From Candidatus Gallimonas merdigallinarum (GTDB lineage Bacteria; Bacillota; Clostridia; Christensenellales; Borkfalkiaceae): 64,000 nucleotides of DNA. The position numbers were made by a program, and so were the translations under genes. The DNA is taken from the NCBI GenBank assembly GCA_904373325.1, contig CAJFFP010000016.1, positions 56,310-120,309 on the forward strand, in the 5' to 3' direction. Shown here piece by piece: positions 42,765-50,967 of this stretch (positions within the stretch are counted from its first letter, which is position 1; each line of letters begins with the position of its first letter). The notes under the pieces are model-generated. The model was not told the DNA's origin and did not search any database. It was given only the letters and a program-made list of their open reading frames with translations.

Positions 42765-43121
42765 TTAGTAGGCGTTCTCGAAGTATTCCAGCCTGCCGTC
42801 CGTGACGGAGGCGACGTCGAAGCGGACGGGAACTTCCTCGCCGCGCGCCGCGCAGAAATACCGCGCGATGTTGTAGTACCGCCTGCGTTTGGCGGCGTTC
42901 ACCGCCTCGGACGGGAGCGCGAACGCGTCCTCCGTGCGCGTTTTCACCTCCACGAAACAGTAAATATCCCCCTTGCGGGCGACGATGTCCGCCTCGCCGA
43001 AGGGCGTCGCGTAATTGCGGGCGATAATCTTGTAGCCGCGGCGTTTGAGGTAGCGGCGGGTCAGGTTTTCTCCCTTCCGTCCCAGAATTTTGTTACGAAG
43101 GTCCTGCGATGAATCGGGCAT
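42765..43121 (-). CDS. yraN: YraN/UPF0102 family nuclease-like protein
   Basis: This 118-residue predicted PD-(D/E)XK protein has GRKGENLTRRYLKRRGYKII, then GEADIVARKGDIYCFVEVKT, the E-x-K active-site pattern being conserved. Its biological role is unsettled; Holliday junction or DNA uptake roles have been suggested for the family. The start overlaps rnhB by 61 bases; the ATG at 43121 has GAGGTGGG upstream and no other usual start lies before the conserved core. RNase HII-YraN adjacency is common. Confidence 0.9.
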   Translation of the reverse strand: MPDSSQDLRNKILGRKGENLTRRYLKRRGYKIIARNYATPFGEADIVARKGDIYCFVEVKTRTEDAFALPSEAVNAAKRRRYYNIARYFCAARGEEVPVRFDVASVTDGRLEYFENAY

Positions 43122-43681
43122 ATTCCCACCTCACGGATCGCGCGGATATGCTCCGCCGTGCCGTACCCGGCGTTGCGCTCGAACCCGTATTCGGGATACA
43201 GCGCGGCATAGTCGCGCATGAGCGCGTCTCTGTGTACCTTTGCCAGAATGCTCGCCGCACCGATGGAGTAGACGAGCGCGTCGCCCTTGACGACGGAACG
43301 CTGCGGCAAGCCGATATCCAGCGTCATGTTGCCGTCGGTGAGCACCATGTCCGCGGGCGGCGAAAGTTTTTCGACGGCGCGCTTCATGCAAAGGCGCGTC
43401 GCTTGCAGAATGTTGATCTCGTCGATGACGTCCGCCCCGACCTCCTCGATCGCGTAGGCGAGCGCGGCGGCGCGGATACGTTCCGCAAGCAGTTCCCGCT
43501 TTTTTGCAGAGAGTTTCTTGCTGTCGTTCACGCCCGCGACGAGCAGCGCGTCGGAGAGCGGCATGACGACCGCCGCACACACGACGGGACCCGCAAGCGG
43601 ACCGCGCCCCACTTCGTCGACGCCCGCCACGGCGGAAAACCCGCGCGAGACGTATTCTCTTTCCAGCGTAGGAATTTCCAT
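43061..43681 (-). CDS. rnhB: Ribonuclease HII
   Basis: RNase HII removes ribonucleotides and RNA primers from DNA. At 206 residues it has the catalytic AGVDEVGRGPLAGPVVCAAV (Asp-Glu) near residue 20, a further acidic residue in DMVLTDGNMT, and SIGAASILAKVHRDALM. It overlaps the rbgA stop by one base (TGATG). Confidence 0.95.
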   Translation of the reverse strand: MEIPTLEREYVSRGFSAVAGVDEVGRGPLAGPVVCAAVVMPLSDALLVAGVNDSKKLSAKKRELLAERIRAAALAYAIEEVGADVIDEINILQATRLCMKRAVEKLSPPADMVLTDGNMTLDIGLPQRSVVKGDALVYSIGAASILAKVHRDALMRDYAALYPEYGFERNAGYGTAEHIRAIREVGICPIHRRTFVTKFWDGREKT

Positions 43682-44538
43682 CAGATCAGCCCGACCTCCC
43701 GCAGATCGTCCGCATTATCCAAGCAGATTTTGCCCAGCCGCCCCTTCCGCAGATCGTCTAAAAGCGCGATCGCGCCGCGGGAATAGTCGTAATCGTTCCC
43801 TTTGAGCACGAATCCGCGGCGGCGGCAGAGCTGTTCGTACATTGCAAGCGGCGCTCCGCCGTCGATGCCGTACCGCTCGGCGAGCGCGGCGGGATACTTT
43901 TCCCACAGCTCGGCAAGCAGCGCGAGCGCAACCTCTTCGCGGTCGAGAATATCGTCGTTCACGCTCCCGAGGTAGGCGAGCCGCCGCGCAAGCGTCTGAT
44001 TGACGAGGGAGGGCGGCATCGTCCCGGGCGTATCCAGAAGCTCGAACGCGTCGCACCGCACCCACTGTTTGGCGCGGGTGACGCCAGCCTTATCGCCGAC
44101 CTGCGCCTTTCTCCCGCCCGCAAGCAGATTGATGACGGTGCTCTTCCCCGTGTTGGGAATGCCCGCGACGAGAAAGCGCAGCGGTTTGTTCACGCCCTTT
44201 TCCGCAAGACGGGCGCGTTTTTCCGCCGTGAGCGCCTCCATCGCCGCAGTGAGCGCGCGGGCGGACGAGGGCATGGTGGCGGCGATCCTGACCGCAGGCT
44301 TTCCCGCCTTCTGCATGGCGGAGGCAGCCATGTCCGCGCCGCCGTCGGCAAGGTCGCCCTTGTTGAGGATATACAAGACGGGTTTTGCCCCCACCATGTC
44401 CGCAAGGCGGGGGTTAAAACTCGACGCGGGCGCGCGCGCGTCAAGCACGAACACGACCGCGTCGCACAGCTTTAAGTTTTCTTCCATCATGCGCACGGCT
44501 TTCGCCATGTGCCCGGGGAACCACTGAATGTTTTTCAA
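43681..44538 (-). CDS. rbgA: Ribosome biogenesis GTPase RbgA (YlqF), TTG start
   Basis: This circularly permuted GTPase is needed for late 50S assembly. The 285-residue protein begins with the family opening xKNIQWFPGHMAKAVRMM. The motif order is G4 (ILNKGD), G1 (GIPNTGKSTVINLL) and G3 (DTPGTMPP), the permuted order of this family. The start codon is TTG at 44538, overlapping the trmD stop (TTGA) with AGAGGAC upstream. rnhB follows, as in Bacillus. Confidence 0.93.
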   Translation of the reverse strand: MKNIQWFPGHMAKAVRMMEENLKLCDAVVFVLDARAPASSFNPRLADMVGAKPVLYILNKGDLADGGADMAASAMQKAGKPAVRIAATMPSSARALTAAMEALTAEKRARLAEKGVNKPLRFLVAGIPNTGKSTVINLLAGGRKAQVGDKAGVTRAKQWVRCDAFELLDTPGTMPPSLVNQTLARRLAYLGSVNDDILDREEVALALLAELWEKYPAALAERYGIDGGAPLAMYEQLCRRRGFVLKGNDYDYSRGAIALLDDLRKGRLGKICLDNADDLREVGLI

Positions 44539-45209
44539 AATTTGTCCTCTAACAGATCGGGTCTGTTCTTTTTGGTGATTTCGAGCGAGCGTTCCCGCCG
44601 CCACTTGTCGATTGCGGCGTGATTGCCGCTGCGGAGCACGTCGGGCACTTTCAGCCCCCTGTACTCGACGGGGCGGGTGTACTGCGGATATTCCAGAAGA
44701 TTTTCCGAAAAGCTCTCCTGCACCAGCGATTCGGGAGAGAGCACGCCGTCGATATAGCGCGCCACGCAGTCGGTGACGACCATGGCGGGCAGCTCCCCGC
44801 CCGTTAAAACGTAGTCGCCGATGGACAGTTCCTCGTCGAAAAAGAGATCGATCGCCCGCTGATCGACGCCCTCGTAATGCCCGCACAAGAGCACGAGGTG
44901 CTCGCAGGCGGCAAGCTCAAAGACGCGGTCCTGACGGAAAGTTTTCCCCTTGGGCGAGAGATAGATGCGCCGCGCCCTGTGCTCGGGGTCGACCGCCTCC
45001 ACCGCGCTGCCCACGGGCTGCGCCATCATGACCATGCCCGCGCCGCCGCCGAAGGGATAATCGTCGCATTTCAAATGTTTGTCCTCGGTGTAGTCGCGCA
45101 GGTTGACGACTTCAACGCAGAGCTTTCCCTCCTTCTGCGCGCGCCCGATGATACTCGCCGAGAGCGCGGAAAACATTTCGGGAAAGAGCGTGAGAATGGT
45201 GATTTTCAC
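44535..45209 (-). CDS. trmD: tRNA (guanine37-N1)-methyltransferase
   Basis: This SPOUT-fold enzyme makes m1G37 in tRNA and prevents +1 frameshifting. At 224 residues it has the knot segments HYEGVDQRAIDLFFDEELSI and DYVLTGGELPAMVVTDCVAR. The start codon is GTG at 45209, overlapping the rimM stop (GTGA). Confidence 0.95.
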   Translation of the reverse strand: MKITILTLFPEMFSALSASIIGRAQKEGKLCVEVVNLRDYTEDKHLKCDDYPFGGGAGMVMMAQPVGSAVEAVDPEHRARRIYLSPKGKTFRQDRVFELAACEHLVLLCGHYEGVDQRAIDLFFDEELSIGDYVLTGGELPAMVVTDCVARYIDGVLSPESLVQESFSENLLEYPQYTRPVEYRGLKVPDVLRSGNHAAIDKWRRERSLEITKKNRPDLLEDKF

Positions 45210-45706
45210 AGCACCGCCACCTCGTAAAAGCGTTTTTCGTCCACGGTGATCGTACCCGCTTCAATGTCAACCGCGAGCACCACGCCGTCCGCCACGGGGA
45301 AGAGAATATCGCGCGCGCCGTCAAAGAGCGTATACACGTCCGTCGCCGCCTGCCGCACGTCTTTGAGTTTCCCCAGAATCTTCCCGCCCTCGGTGACGAT
45401 ATCGCAGCCGAGAAGATCGGCAACGTAATACCGCCCCTCTTCGGGTTCGGGAGCCTCGTCGCGCGGAATGACGATCTCTTTCCCGCGCAGAAGTTCGGCA
45501 GCGTTGCGGTCCGCCACCCCTTTGAGTCCGAGGTAGACCGCGCCGCCGCCCGTGCGCACGGAGAGCACTTTGTATTCCGTGCCGTCCAGAAACACGCGCG
45601 AAAACGCGGAGAAATCCTCCGCGGAATCGGTGTAAGGCTTGACTTTGAGTTCGCCGCGGATCCCCTGCGGCTTCAACACGATGCCGACCGTAAGCGTTTG
45701 GGTCAT
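45206..45706 (-). CDS. rimM: 16S rRNA processing protein RimM
   Basis: RimM is a 30S maturation factor that binds S19. At 166 residues it has the N-terminal GIVLKPQGIRGELKVKPYTD barrel and the PRC-barrel C-terminus with YYVADLLGCDIVTEGGKILG. The start overlaps the tmk stop (ATGA). The usual rpsP and KH genes are absent from this operon; tmk takes their place. Confidence 0.94.
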   Translation of the reverse strand: MTQTLTVGIVLKPQGIRGELKVKPYTDSAEDFSAFSRVFLDGTEYKVLSVRTGGGAVYLGLKGVADRNAAELLRGKEIVIPRDEAPEPEEGRYYVADLLGCDIVTEGGKILGKLKDVRQAATDVYTLFDGARDILFPVADGVVLAVDIEAGTITVDEKRFYEVAVL

Positions 45707-46335
45707 TTTTCGCCCCCGAATAATTTATCTGCCGCAGCGCGGATATTCGCCTGCGTGCGTTCTTTATCCTCTTCGCTGCGGATGACGGCGACGTTCTCCC
45801 GCCCCTCGAACATACGGAAAATATCGAAGTATTTATCGCGGATGCGCTTCTGCCTGTCCATCGTCTCGTAGCGTTCCGTCTCGCCGCGGCGCGCGACGCG
45901 CCGCATACTCTCCTCGGCGGGAATGTCGAGGAAGATCGTCAGATCGGGGCGCAGCAGCGACATGGCGGGTTTGTTGAGTTCGATCACCCAATCGAGCGGC
46001 ACAAAACCGCCGTTGTACGCGAACGAAGAAAAATAATATCTGTCGCACAGAACGGTCACGCCCTCGTCGAGCTTTTTCAAAAGTCCGTTGACGGAGTTCG
46101 TGATATGGTCGATGCGGTCGGCGGCGAACAGCGCCGCAATGGCGCGCTCGTCCGTCTCTACCCGCCCCGTCAGACAGGAGCGCAGCAGCGCGCCGAACGG
46201 CGATTCCGTCGGCTCGTGCGTGCCGTAAACGGGAATGCCCTTTGTTTTGAGATACTTCCCGAGCATCTTCATCTGCGTGCTCTTGCCGCTTCCGTCCGTG
46301 CCCTCGAATACGATAAATTTTCCTTTTGTAGCCAT
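45703..46335 (-). CDS. tmk: Thymidylate kinase
   Basis: This enzyme phosphorylates dTMP to dTDP. At 210 residues it has the P-loop FIVFEGTDGSGKSTQMKML near residue 8, the DR(Y/H) motif in VLCDRYYFSSFAYNG, and a LID region with arginines (RVARRGETERYE). It starts the operon tmk-rimM-trmD-rbgA-rnhB-yraN. No Shine-Dalgarno precedes the ATG, and the predicted transcript starts about three bases upstream. Confidence 0.95.
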   Translation of the reverse strand: MATKGKFIVFEGTDGSGKSTQMKMLGKYLKTKGIPVYGTHEPTESPFGALLRSCLTGRVETDERAIAALFAADRIDHITNSVNGLLKKLDEGVTVLCDRYYFSSFAYNGGFVPLDWVIELNKPAMSLLRPDLTIFLDIPAEESMRRVARRGETERYETMDRQKRIRDKYFDIFRMFEGRENVAVIRSEEDKERTQANIRAAADKLFGGEK

Positions 46336-46344
46336 AACGTATGT

Positions 46345-46373
46345 ATTATACCAAACGCCCGCCCGTTTGTCAA
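46345..46373 (-). promoter_or_regulatory. tmk operon promoter, near-leaderless
   Basis: A perfect TTGACA (46368-46373), 17-bp spacer and perfect TATAAT (46345-46350) lie only nine bases before the ATG, leaving a leader of about three bases. Confidence 0.8.
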
Positions 46374-46401
46374 CGGGGCGCAGCGCGGGATCCGCGCGCC
46401 G

Positions 46402-46440
46402 GAAAAAATCCCGCCCGCTGATTTTTCAGCGGGCGGGATT
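46402..46440 (-). terminator. lysC terminator
   Basis: Fourteen-base arms ATCCCGCCCGCTGA/TCAGCGGGCGGGAT with a TTTT loop and six T on the minus strand close the cdaA-lysC operon. Confidence 0.9.
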
Positions 46441-46447
46441 GCAAATC

Positions 46448-47764
46448 TTATTCAAAAAATTCTTCGTAGACCGCTTTGAGCGTTCTTTCGTAGTTCTCGT
46501 TATCGACGCCGACAATGATATTCAGCTCGGAAGAGCCTTGGTCGATCATGCGGACGTTCACGCCCGCGCGGGCGATCGCCTCGAACAGGCGGGCGGAAGT
46601 ACCCACGCTCCGCGCCATGCCGTGCCCCACGACCGCGATCAGCGCGATATCGTTGATGATGCGCAGGTTATCGGGGCGCACGTTCTCCTGAATTTCGGCG
46701 CAGACCTCTTCCAGAACGCCGTTTTTCAGAATTGCGCTGTCCACCACGAACGACATCGTATCGATGCCCGTTGGAATATGCTCGAAGGAAATGCCGTGTT
46801 TGAGGAATACGGCGAGCACGCGGTAGGTAAAGCCGATCTCCGCGTTCATGAGCGACTTTTCAAGGAAAATAACGGTGAAATTCTTCTTGCCCGCAACGCC
46901 CGTGACCCGCCGACCGCTGTATGTATGGCGGGAAGTCGGCACGATCTCCGTTCCCTCGTCCTCGGGGCGGAAGGTGTTCTTGATGCGGATGGGAATATCC
47001 GCCTCGCGCACGGGGAAGATGGCTTCGCTGTGCAGGACGTTCGCGCCCATGTACGAAAGCTCGCGAAGCTCCTTATAGGAGAGCGCGCGGATGGGCACGG
47101 GGTTTTCGACGATGCGCGGATCGCAGGCGAGGAACCCGCTCACGTCCGTCCAATTCTCGTAGAGTTCCGCGCCGACGGCGCGCGCGACGATCGCGCCCGA
47201 GACGTCGCTCCCGCCGCGGGAGAACGTCTTGACCCTGCCTTCGTGGTCCTCGCCGTAGAAGCCCGCCACCACGGCGCGCGGCTTGCCTTTGAGCGCCTCC
47301 GCCAGAAGAGAATAGGTGCGCTCGCTGTCCAGCCTGCCCTCCGCGTTGAACTTGACGACGTCGCGCGCGTCGATGAACGGCACGCCCAGAAGCGCAGCCA
47401 TCACCCTGCCCGAGAGATACTCCCCGCGGGAGGCGCAGAAGTCCGCCGTTCCCTCTTTTAAAATTTCCGCCTGCGTCTCGGCGAGAATGCCGTCGATATC
47501 CATATCGAGCGCAAGTTCGTGTACGATGCCGCGGAACCGCTCGGCGACCTTCTCAAAGGGCGCGCCCGTCGCGTGCGAGAGTTTGACGCTCTCGTACGTT
47601 TCATATAAAAGGTCGGTAATTTTAATATCCCCGCCGAAGCGTTTGCCGGGCGCGGACACCACGACGTAGCGGCGCGCGGGGTCGCTCTCGATGATATTTT
47701 TGACGCGGAGCATGGTGTTGCCGTCCGCCATGGACGTTCCGCCGAATTTGCATACTTTAATCAT
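46448..47764 (-). CDS. lysC: Aspartate kinase
   Basis: This enzyme phosphorylates aspartate at the entry of the Lys/Thr/Met pathway. The 438-residue protein has the kinase opening KVCKFGGTSMADGNTMLRVK, then KTFSRGGSDVSGAIVA and LSYKELRELSYMGANVLHSE, followed by two C-terminal ACT domains (from about residue 305) for feedback control. The ATG at 47764 overlaps the 3' end of the DUF1015 gene by eight bases. No lysine riboswitch is seen; it depends on the cdaA operon or an internal promoter. Confidence 0.94.
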   Translation of the reverse strand: MIKVCKFGGTSMADGNTMLRVKNIIESDPARRYVVVSAPGKRFGGDIKITDLLYETYESVKLSHATGAPFEKVAERFRGIVHELALDMDIDGILAETQAEILKEGTADFCASRGEYLSGRVMAALLGVPFIDARDVVKFNAEGRLDSERTYSLLAEALKGKPRAVVAGFYGEDHEGRVKTFSRGGSDVSGAIVARAVGAELYENWTDVSGFLACDPRIVENPVPIRALSYKELRELSYMGANVLHSEAIFPVREADIPIRIKNTFRPEDEGTEIVPTSRHTYSGRRVTGVAGKKNFTVIFLEKSLMNAEIGFTYRVLAVFLKHGISFEHIPTGIDTMSFVVDSAILKNGVLEEVCAEIQENVRPDNLRIINDIALIAVVGHGMARSVGTSARLFEAIARAGVNVRMIDQGSSELNIIVGVDNENYERTLKAVYEEFFE

Positions 47765-48923
47765 AGCTGATCTCTCTGCCCTCCAAATAATACCGTTTGC
47801 TCTTGCCGTCTCCGACGGAGAACGCCTTCTTGGGGAAGTTCGCGCCGCCTTTGAGGTAAGGGAAAAAGTCGTCCTTTTCAAGGGGAGACAGGACGACGCC
47901 CACGCACCCCTCTTCTTCCGCAAGGCGCGTTAAACTCCGCCTGCCGTGGATATAATCGATGCTGCCGCCGTTTGCGCGCACGAACTGTTCGAGCAGCGCG
48001 TCCACCTTCCGGATGCTCTCCGCCGACGCGGGGAGCGCGGGACAGAGCAGGTTCCCTTCCCGCTTGCATCTGATATTGCGCGTTACGAAGTCGCACAGCG
48101 CGTCCCGATCGACCTCCTTGACGAGGCGGTGAATGGGGTGGAACACGACGGCGGGGTCGAACAGGTTGACGAACTCCGCCAGCATGAAGCGCGCGGGGTG
48201 GTTGCGGATCTCCGCTTCGGTCAGCCCCGCTTTCACCTCTTCCCAATGCGCCTTCGCGGCGGCGACGGAGTGGTTGCCGTCCGCCACGGCAAAGGCGGGA
48301 TCGCCCTTCGCGTGCATGGATTGCAGCACGTCCGCGGCGATATATTCGGGAACGAACCAGCCCGTGACGTGTCCGCCGCCCTCCATCAGATCGAAATCGT
48401 ACAGTTTTTCAAGCTCCTCCCGCAGAAGTCCTTTGACGATCTTCTCCTTTTTATCGCGGTAAAAGACGAGCGCGTGCGGAAATTCGAGCGGTGAGGCGCG
48501 CCGCACCGCCACGCGGGGCGGAAGGCGGTCTTTGAGCACCTCTTCCGACGAGCGGATGGGCGCGGAAACGCCCGGCTCGCAGGAATAGGCTTCCAGATCG
48601 AGCGCGGCGACGATCCCGCGGCGAACGCCCTCGCGCGTGGTGCGTTCGGTGAAGATCACCCCGCGGTTGTACTTGACGAGCCCGTCGCTTTCGAGCGCGG
48701 CGTACATATTTTCGCGGATGGCGGCGATGCGCTCCTCGTCGTTTTCGCCGAGGTAGACTTCGGGCAAAATAAAGTTGAGCGTAGAGGGGGCGTCTCCGAC
48801 GTACCGCTCTACGCGCTTCCAATATTCCCTGTCCGACGTAAACTGATCGCAGGCGATGACCGCCCACTTTTCAAAGCCCTCCCGCGGGAGCAGGATCCGC
48901 GGAATGCGCAGACAATTCTTCAT
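47757..48923 (-). CDS. DUF1015-family protein
   Basis: This is a 388-residue cytoplasmic protein. The DUF1015 pattern is clear: an N-terminal RIPRILLPREGFEKWAVIAC, the central FAVADGNHSVAAAKAHWEEV near residue 210, and AVVFHPIHRLVK. The HSVAAAKA motif recalls ParB-like kinase folds, and family members are often linked to serine biosynthesis genes (serA, serC); biochemical function is unproven. The start overlaps the stop of the upstream micropeptide (ATGA) and its end overlaps lysC. Confidence 0.85.
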   Translation of the reverse strand: MKNCLRIPRILLPREGFEKWAVIACDQFTSDREYWKRVERYVGDAPSTLNFILPEVYLGENDEERIAAIRENMYAALESDGLVKYNRGVIFTERTTREGVRRGIVAALDLEAYSCEPGVSAPIRSSEEVLKDRLPPRVAVRRASPLEFPHALVFYRDKKEKIVKGLLREELEKLYDFDLMEGGGHVTGWFVPEYIAADVLQSMHAKGDPAFAVADGNHSVAAAKAHWEEVKAGLTEAEIRNHPARFMLAEFVNLFDPAVVFHPIHRLVKEVDRDALCDFVTRNIRCKREGNLLCPALPASAESIRKVDALLEQFVRANGGSIDYIHGRRSLTRLAEEEGCVGVVLSPLEKDDFFPYLKGGANFPKKAFSVGDGKSKRYYLEGREISYD

Positions 48924-49027
48924 ACGGCGCCCATCACGATCACAGCGGCGACCGCAAGCACGAGCGCAAGAAGTTTGAGCGGCACGTTATGGGTAAAGAG
49001 CTTGCCGAGAAAGGACCAGAATTTCAT
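48920..49027 (-). CDS. 35-residue membrane peptide resembling the CdaR N-terminal anchor
   Basis: This short frame directly follows cdaA, overlapping its stop (ATGA), and overlaps the start of the DUF1015 gene in the same way. It encodes a basic start and one hydrophobic helix: MKFWSFLGKLFTHN, then VPLKLLALVLAVAAVIVMGA. The NxPLKLLALVLA pattern is that of the membrane anchor of CdaR (YbbR), the regulator encoded right after cdaA in Firmicutes. The extracellular YbbR domains are absent. It could be a minimal CdaR that touches CdaA in the membrane, or a remnant. Confidence 0.7.
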   Translation of the reverse strand: MKFWSFLGKLFTHNVPLKLLALVLAVAAVIVMGAV

Positions 49028-49860
49028 GCCTTTTTACCTCCGCTGTTAAATTCCTTCCAATAGTACTCTTTGAGGAACCTTCTCAGGCTCTCAGAATCGA
49101 CGTAGCGGCTGATCTCCCCGCGCTTGACGACGGACACGATCCCCGTCTCCTCCGAAACGATGATGGTGGAGACGTCCGCCACCTCCGTCACGCCGATGCC
49201 CGCGCGGTGACGGGTGCCGTAATCTTTGGGGAAGTCCTTCTGCGTGAGGGGCAAAAAGCACCCCGCCGCCTGAATCTTATCGCCGTAAATGACCATCGCG
49301 CCGTCATGCAAAGGCGCCTTGGGAATGAAGATCCCCTCGATGAGCTGGTTGGAGATGTTCGCGTTGAGGGTCACGCCGCTGTCGATGATCTCCTTCGGAA
49401 GATTCCCGTTGGAGAGCACGATGAGCGCGCCCGTGTTGCTCTTGGAGAGCGCCTGCACCGCCTTGACGATGTTTGTGATGTATTCGTCCGCCCGCGCGCT
49501 GACCGCCGTGTTCTTGGCGGCGGCGTCGCTCGACGAGACGATCGTCCGCTTCGTCCTGTTCCAGATGCTCCGCTTGATCTCCACGCTGAACAGCAGCAGG
49601 AAAAAGAGCGAAATCAACAGGATAAAGATGTAGTAAACCCCCGTCGTGAGATCGCGCGAGAAGAGCGAGACCGCGCCCGCGCAGACGATGAGCAGCACGT
49701 AGACGGGAATGAGCTTTTTCGCGTTGTTCTCGTAGAGGATTTTGAGTACGAAATAGATGATCAGAAAGAGAAAGACCGCTTCGATGACGATGATCCAATT
49801 CTGCGAGAAGTTGGCAAATAAATTCCTGATCCCTTCCGCGACTTCCTGCGGCGTGCGCAT
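49024..49860 (-). CDS. cdaA: Diadenylate cyclase CdaA
   Basis: CdaA synthesises c-di-AMP, which controls potassium and osmolyte transport. At 278 residues it has three N-terminal membrane helices (about 20-90) and a DAC domain with the catalytic APLHDGAMVIYGDKIQAAGC and GTRHRAGIGVTEVADVSTII. The ATG at 49860 follows GGAGGAGG. It heads an operon with a CdaR-like micropeptide, DUF1015 and lysC; glmM, the usual third gene, is missing. Potential effectors in the window are the Ktr system and the PgpH-like hydrolase. Confidence 0.95.
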   Translation of the reverse strand: MRTPQEVAEGIRNLFANFSQNWIIVIEAVFLFLIIYFVLKILYENNAKKLIPVYVLLIVCAGAVSLFSRDLTTGVYYIFILLISLFFLLLFSVEIKRSIWNRTKRTIVSSSDAAAKNTAVSARADEYITNIVKAVQALSKSNTGALIVLSNGNLPKEIIDSGVTLNANISNQLIEGIFIPKAPLHDGAMVIYGDKIQAAGCFLPLTQKDFPKDYGTRHRAGIGVTEVADVSTIIVSEETGIVSVVKRGEISRYVDSESLRRFLKEYYWKEFNSGGKKA

Positions 49861-49917
49861 GGTCCTCCTCCTTTCCCCTGTTTTTGCGGGGCTTTCCAAA
49901 TCAATACGGTTTTTTCT

Positions 49918-49946
49918 ATTATACAGATTTTAACGGGAAAATGCAA
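49918..49946 (-). promoter_or_regulatory. cdaA operon promoter
   Basis: TTGCAT (49941-49946), 17-bp spacer and TATAAT (49918-49923), leaving a leader of about 50 bases with a strong ribosome site. Confidence 0.75.
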
Positions 49947-49969
49947 AGCGTTTCGTCCGTTATTTTGCG

Positions 49970-50956
49970 TCAACCGAAAAATATTTTTGCAATCGCCTCG
50001 AAAAGCGCGCCCGTTTTGCCGTAAAGTCCGCTCTTTGCGCCCGACGAGAGCCCGAACAGCGCGAGATAGGTCTCCTCGGCGCGCCCCTTCCCCAGCCGCC
50101 GCGCCGCCTCGCGGTTTTTCTGCACCGCGTACGGCTTGACGCCCAGCGTCTTTGCGACTTCCGCGTCCGACCCCGTCATTCCCGTCACCTCCGCGAGCGT
50201 GCGGTAGTGCGAGACGAGCGCGGCAAGCACGGCGTGTTCGTCCGATCCCTTCCCGAGCATATCCGAGAGGATCTCGGCAAAGAGCGCGAAGTTGCGACGG
50301 GACGCCGCCTGCGTCAGTTCATAAATTTTATATTCGGTGTCTTTGGCGACGTACTCCTCCACCGCGGCGCGCGTCACCCGTCCGTTTTCGCCAAGGATCG
50401 CGGCGAGCTTCTCCGTTTCCAGCTTCATGCGGGCGGCGTCCTGCGCGCAGTAGCGGACCATGAGCGCCGCGGCGTCCGCGTCCATCTGCAAGCCCTGCCG
50501 CCGCGCCACGCCGAACAGCCAGCGGGCGAGCGTCTCCTCGCTCTCGCGCGAGCAGTCCACATAGCACACGCCCTGTTTGCGTTTAAGGTCGGCGGCGTTC
50601 GCCTTCTTGCCCGCGTTGACGATGAGCAGCACCGTGCTCGGCGAAGGGTTCTGCACATAGGGTTTGAGATACGTCTCCCAATCGCGCTCGGAGGGATAGA
50701 ACTCATAGGCGCGCACGAGCCGCTTTTCGTCCAGAAAAGGGAGCGTTTCCAGCGCGCGGCGAAGGGAGGCGATCCACTCTCCTCTGAGCGTTTCGCCCTC
50801 GTAGCGCGCGTCGTTGAGCGCGGGGTTGATAAGCCCGCACGCGGCGCGGATACTCTCCACGGCGTGATCGCGGAAGTAGGCTTCCTCCCCTTCGATGAGG
50901 TAGACGGGCTGCAAGCCCTCCGCCTGAATGGATTTTGCAAGCTGAACAAATTTCAT
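49970..50956 (-). CDS. holA: DNA polymerase III delta subunit
   Basis: This clamp-loader subunit opens the beta ring. At 328 residues it matches HolA: the N-terminal QPVYLIEGEEAYFRDHAVES, FLDEKRLVRAYEFYP, and a C-terminal helical collar. It starts 11 bases after the comEC stop; comEC-holA adjacency is common in Clostridia. The ribosome site is weak, so coupling to comEC translation is likely. Confidence 0.9.
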   Translation of the reverse strand: MKFVQLAKSIQAEGLQPVYLIEGEEAYFRDHAVESIRAACGLINPALNDARYEGETLRGEWIASLRRALETLPFLDEKRLVRAYEFYPSERDWETYLKPYVQNPSPSTVLLIVNAGKKANAADLKRKQGVCYVDCSRESEETLARWLFGVARRQGLQMDADAAALMVRYCAQDAARMKLETEKLAAILGENGRVTRAAVEEYVAKDTEYKIYELTQAASRRNFALFAEILSDMLGKGSDEHAVLAALVSHYRTLAEVTGMTGSDAEVAKTLGVKPYAVQKNREAARRLGKGRAEETYLALFGLSSGAKSGLYGKTGALFEAIAKIFFG

Positions 50957-50967
50957 GCGACGGTTTC

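Noticed and set aside
44539-44886. In-frame extension of RbgA to an upstream ATG
   Set aside because: It runs through trmD in another frame. The family begins with the NIQWFPGHM segment, and a TTG with AGAGGAC fits exactly at the trmD stop.
46448-47764. Lysine riboswitch for lysC
   Set aside because: lysC lies inside an operon with overlapping cistrons and has no leader of its own; the operon leader of about 50 bases before cdaA is too short.
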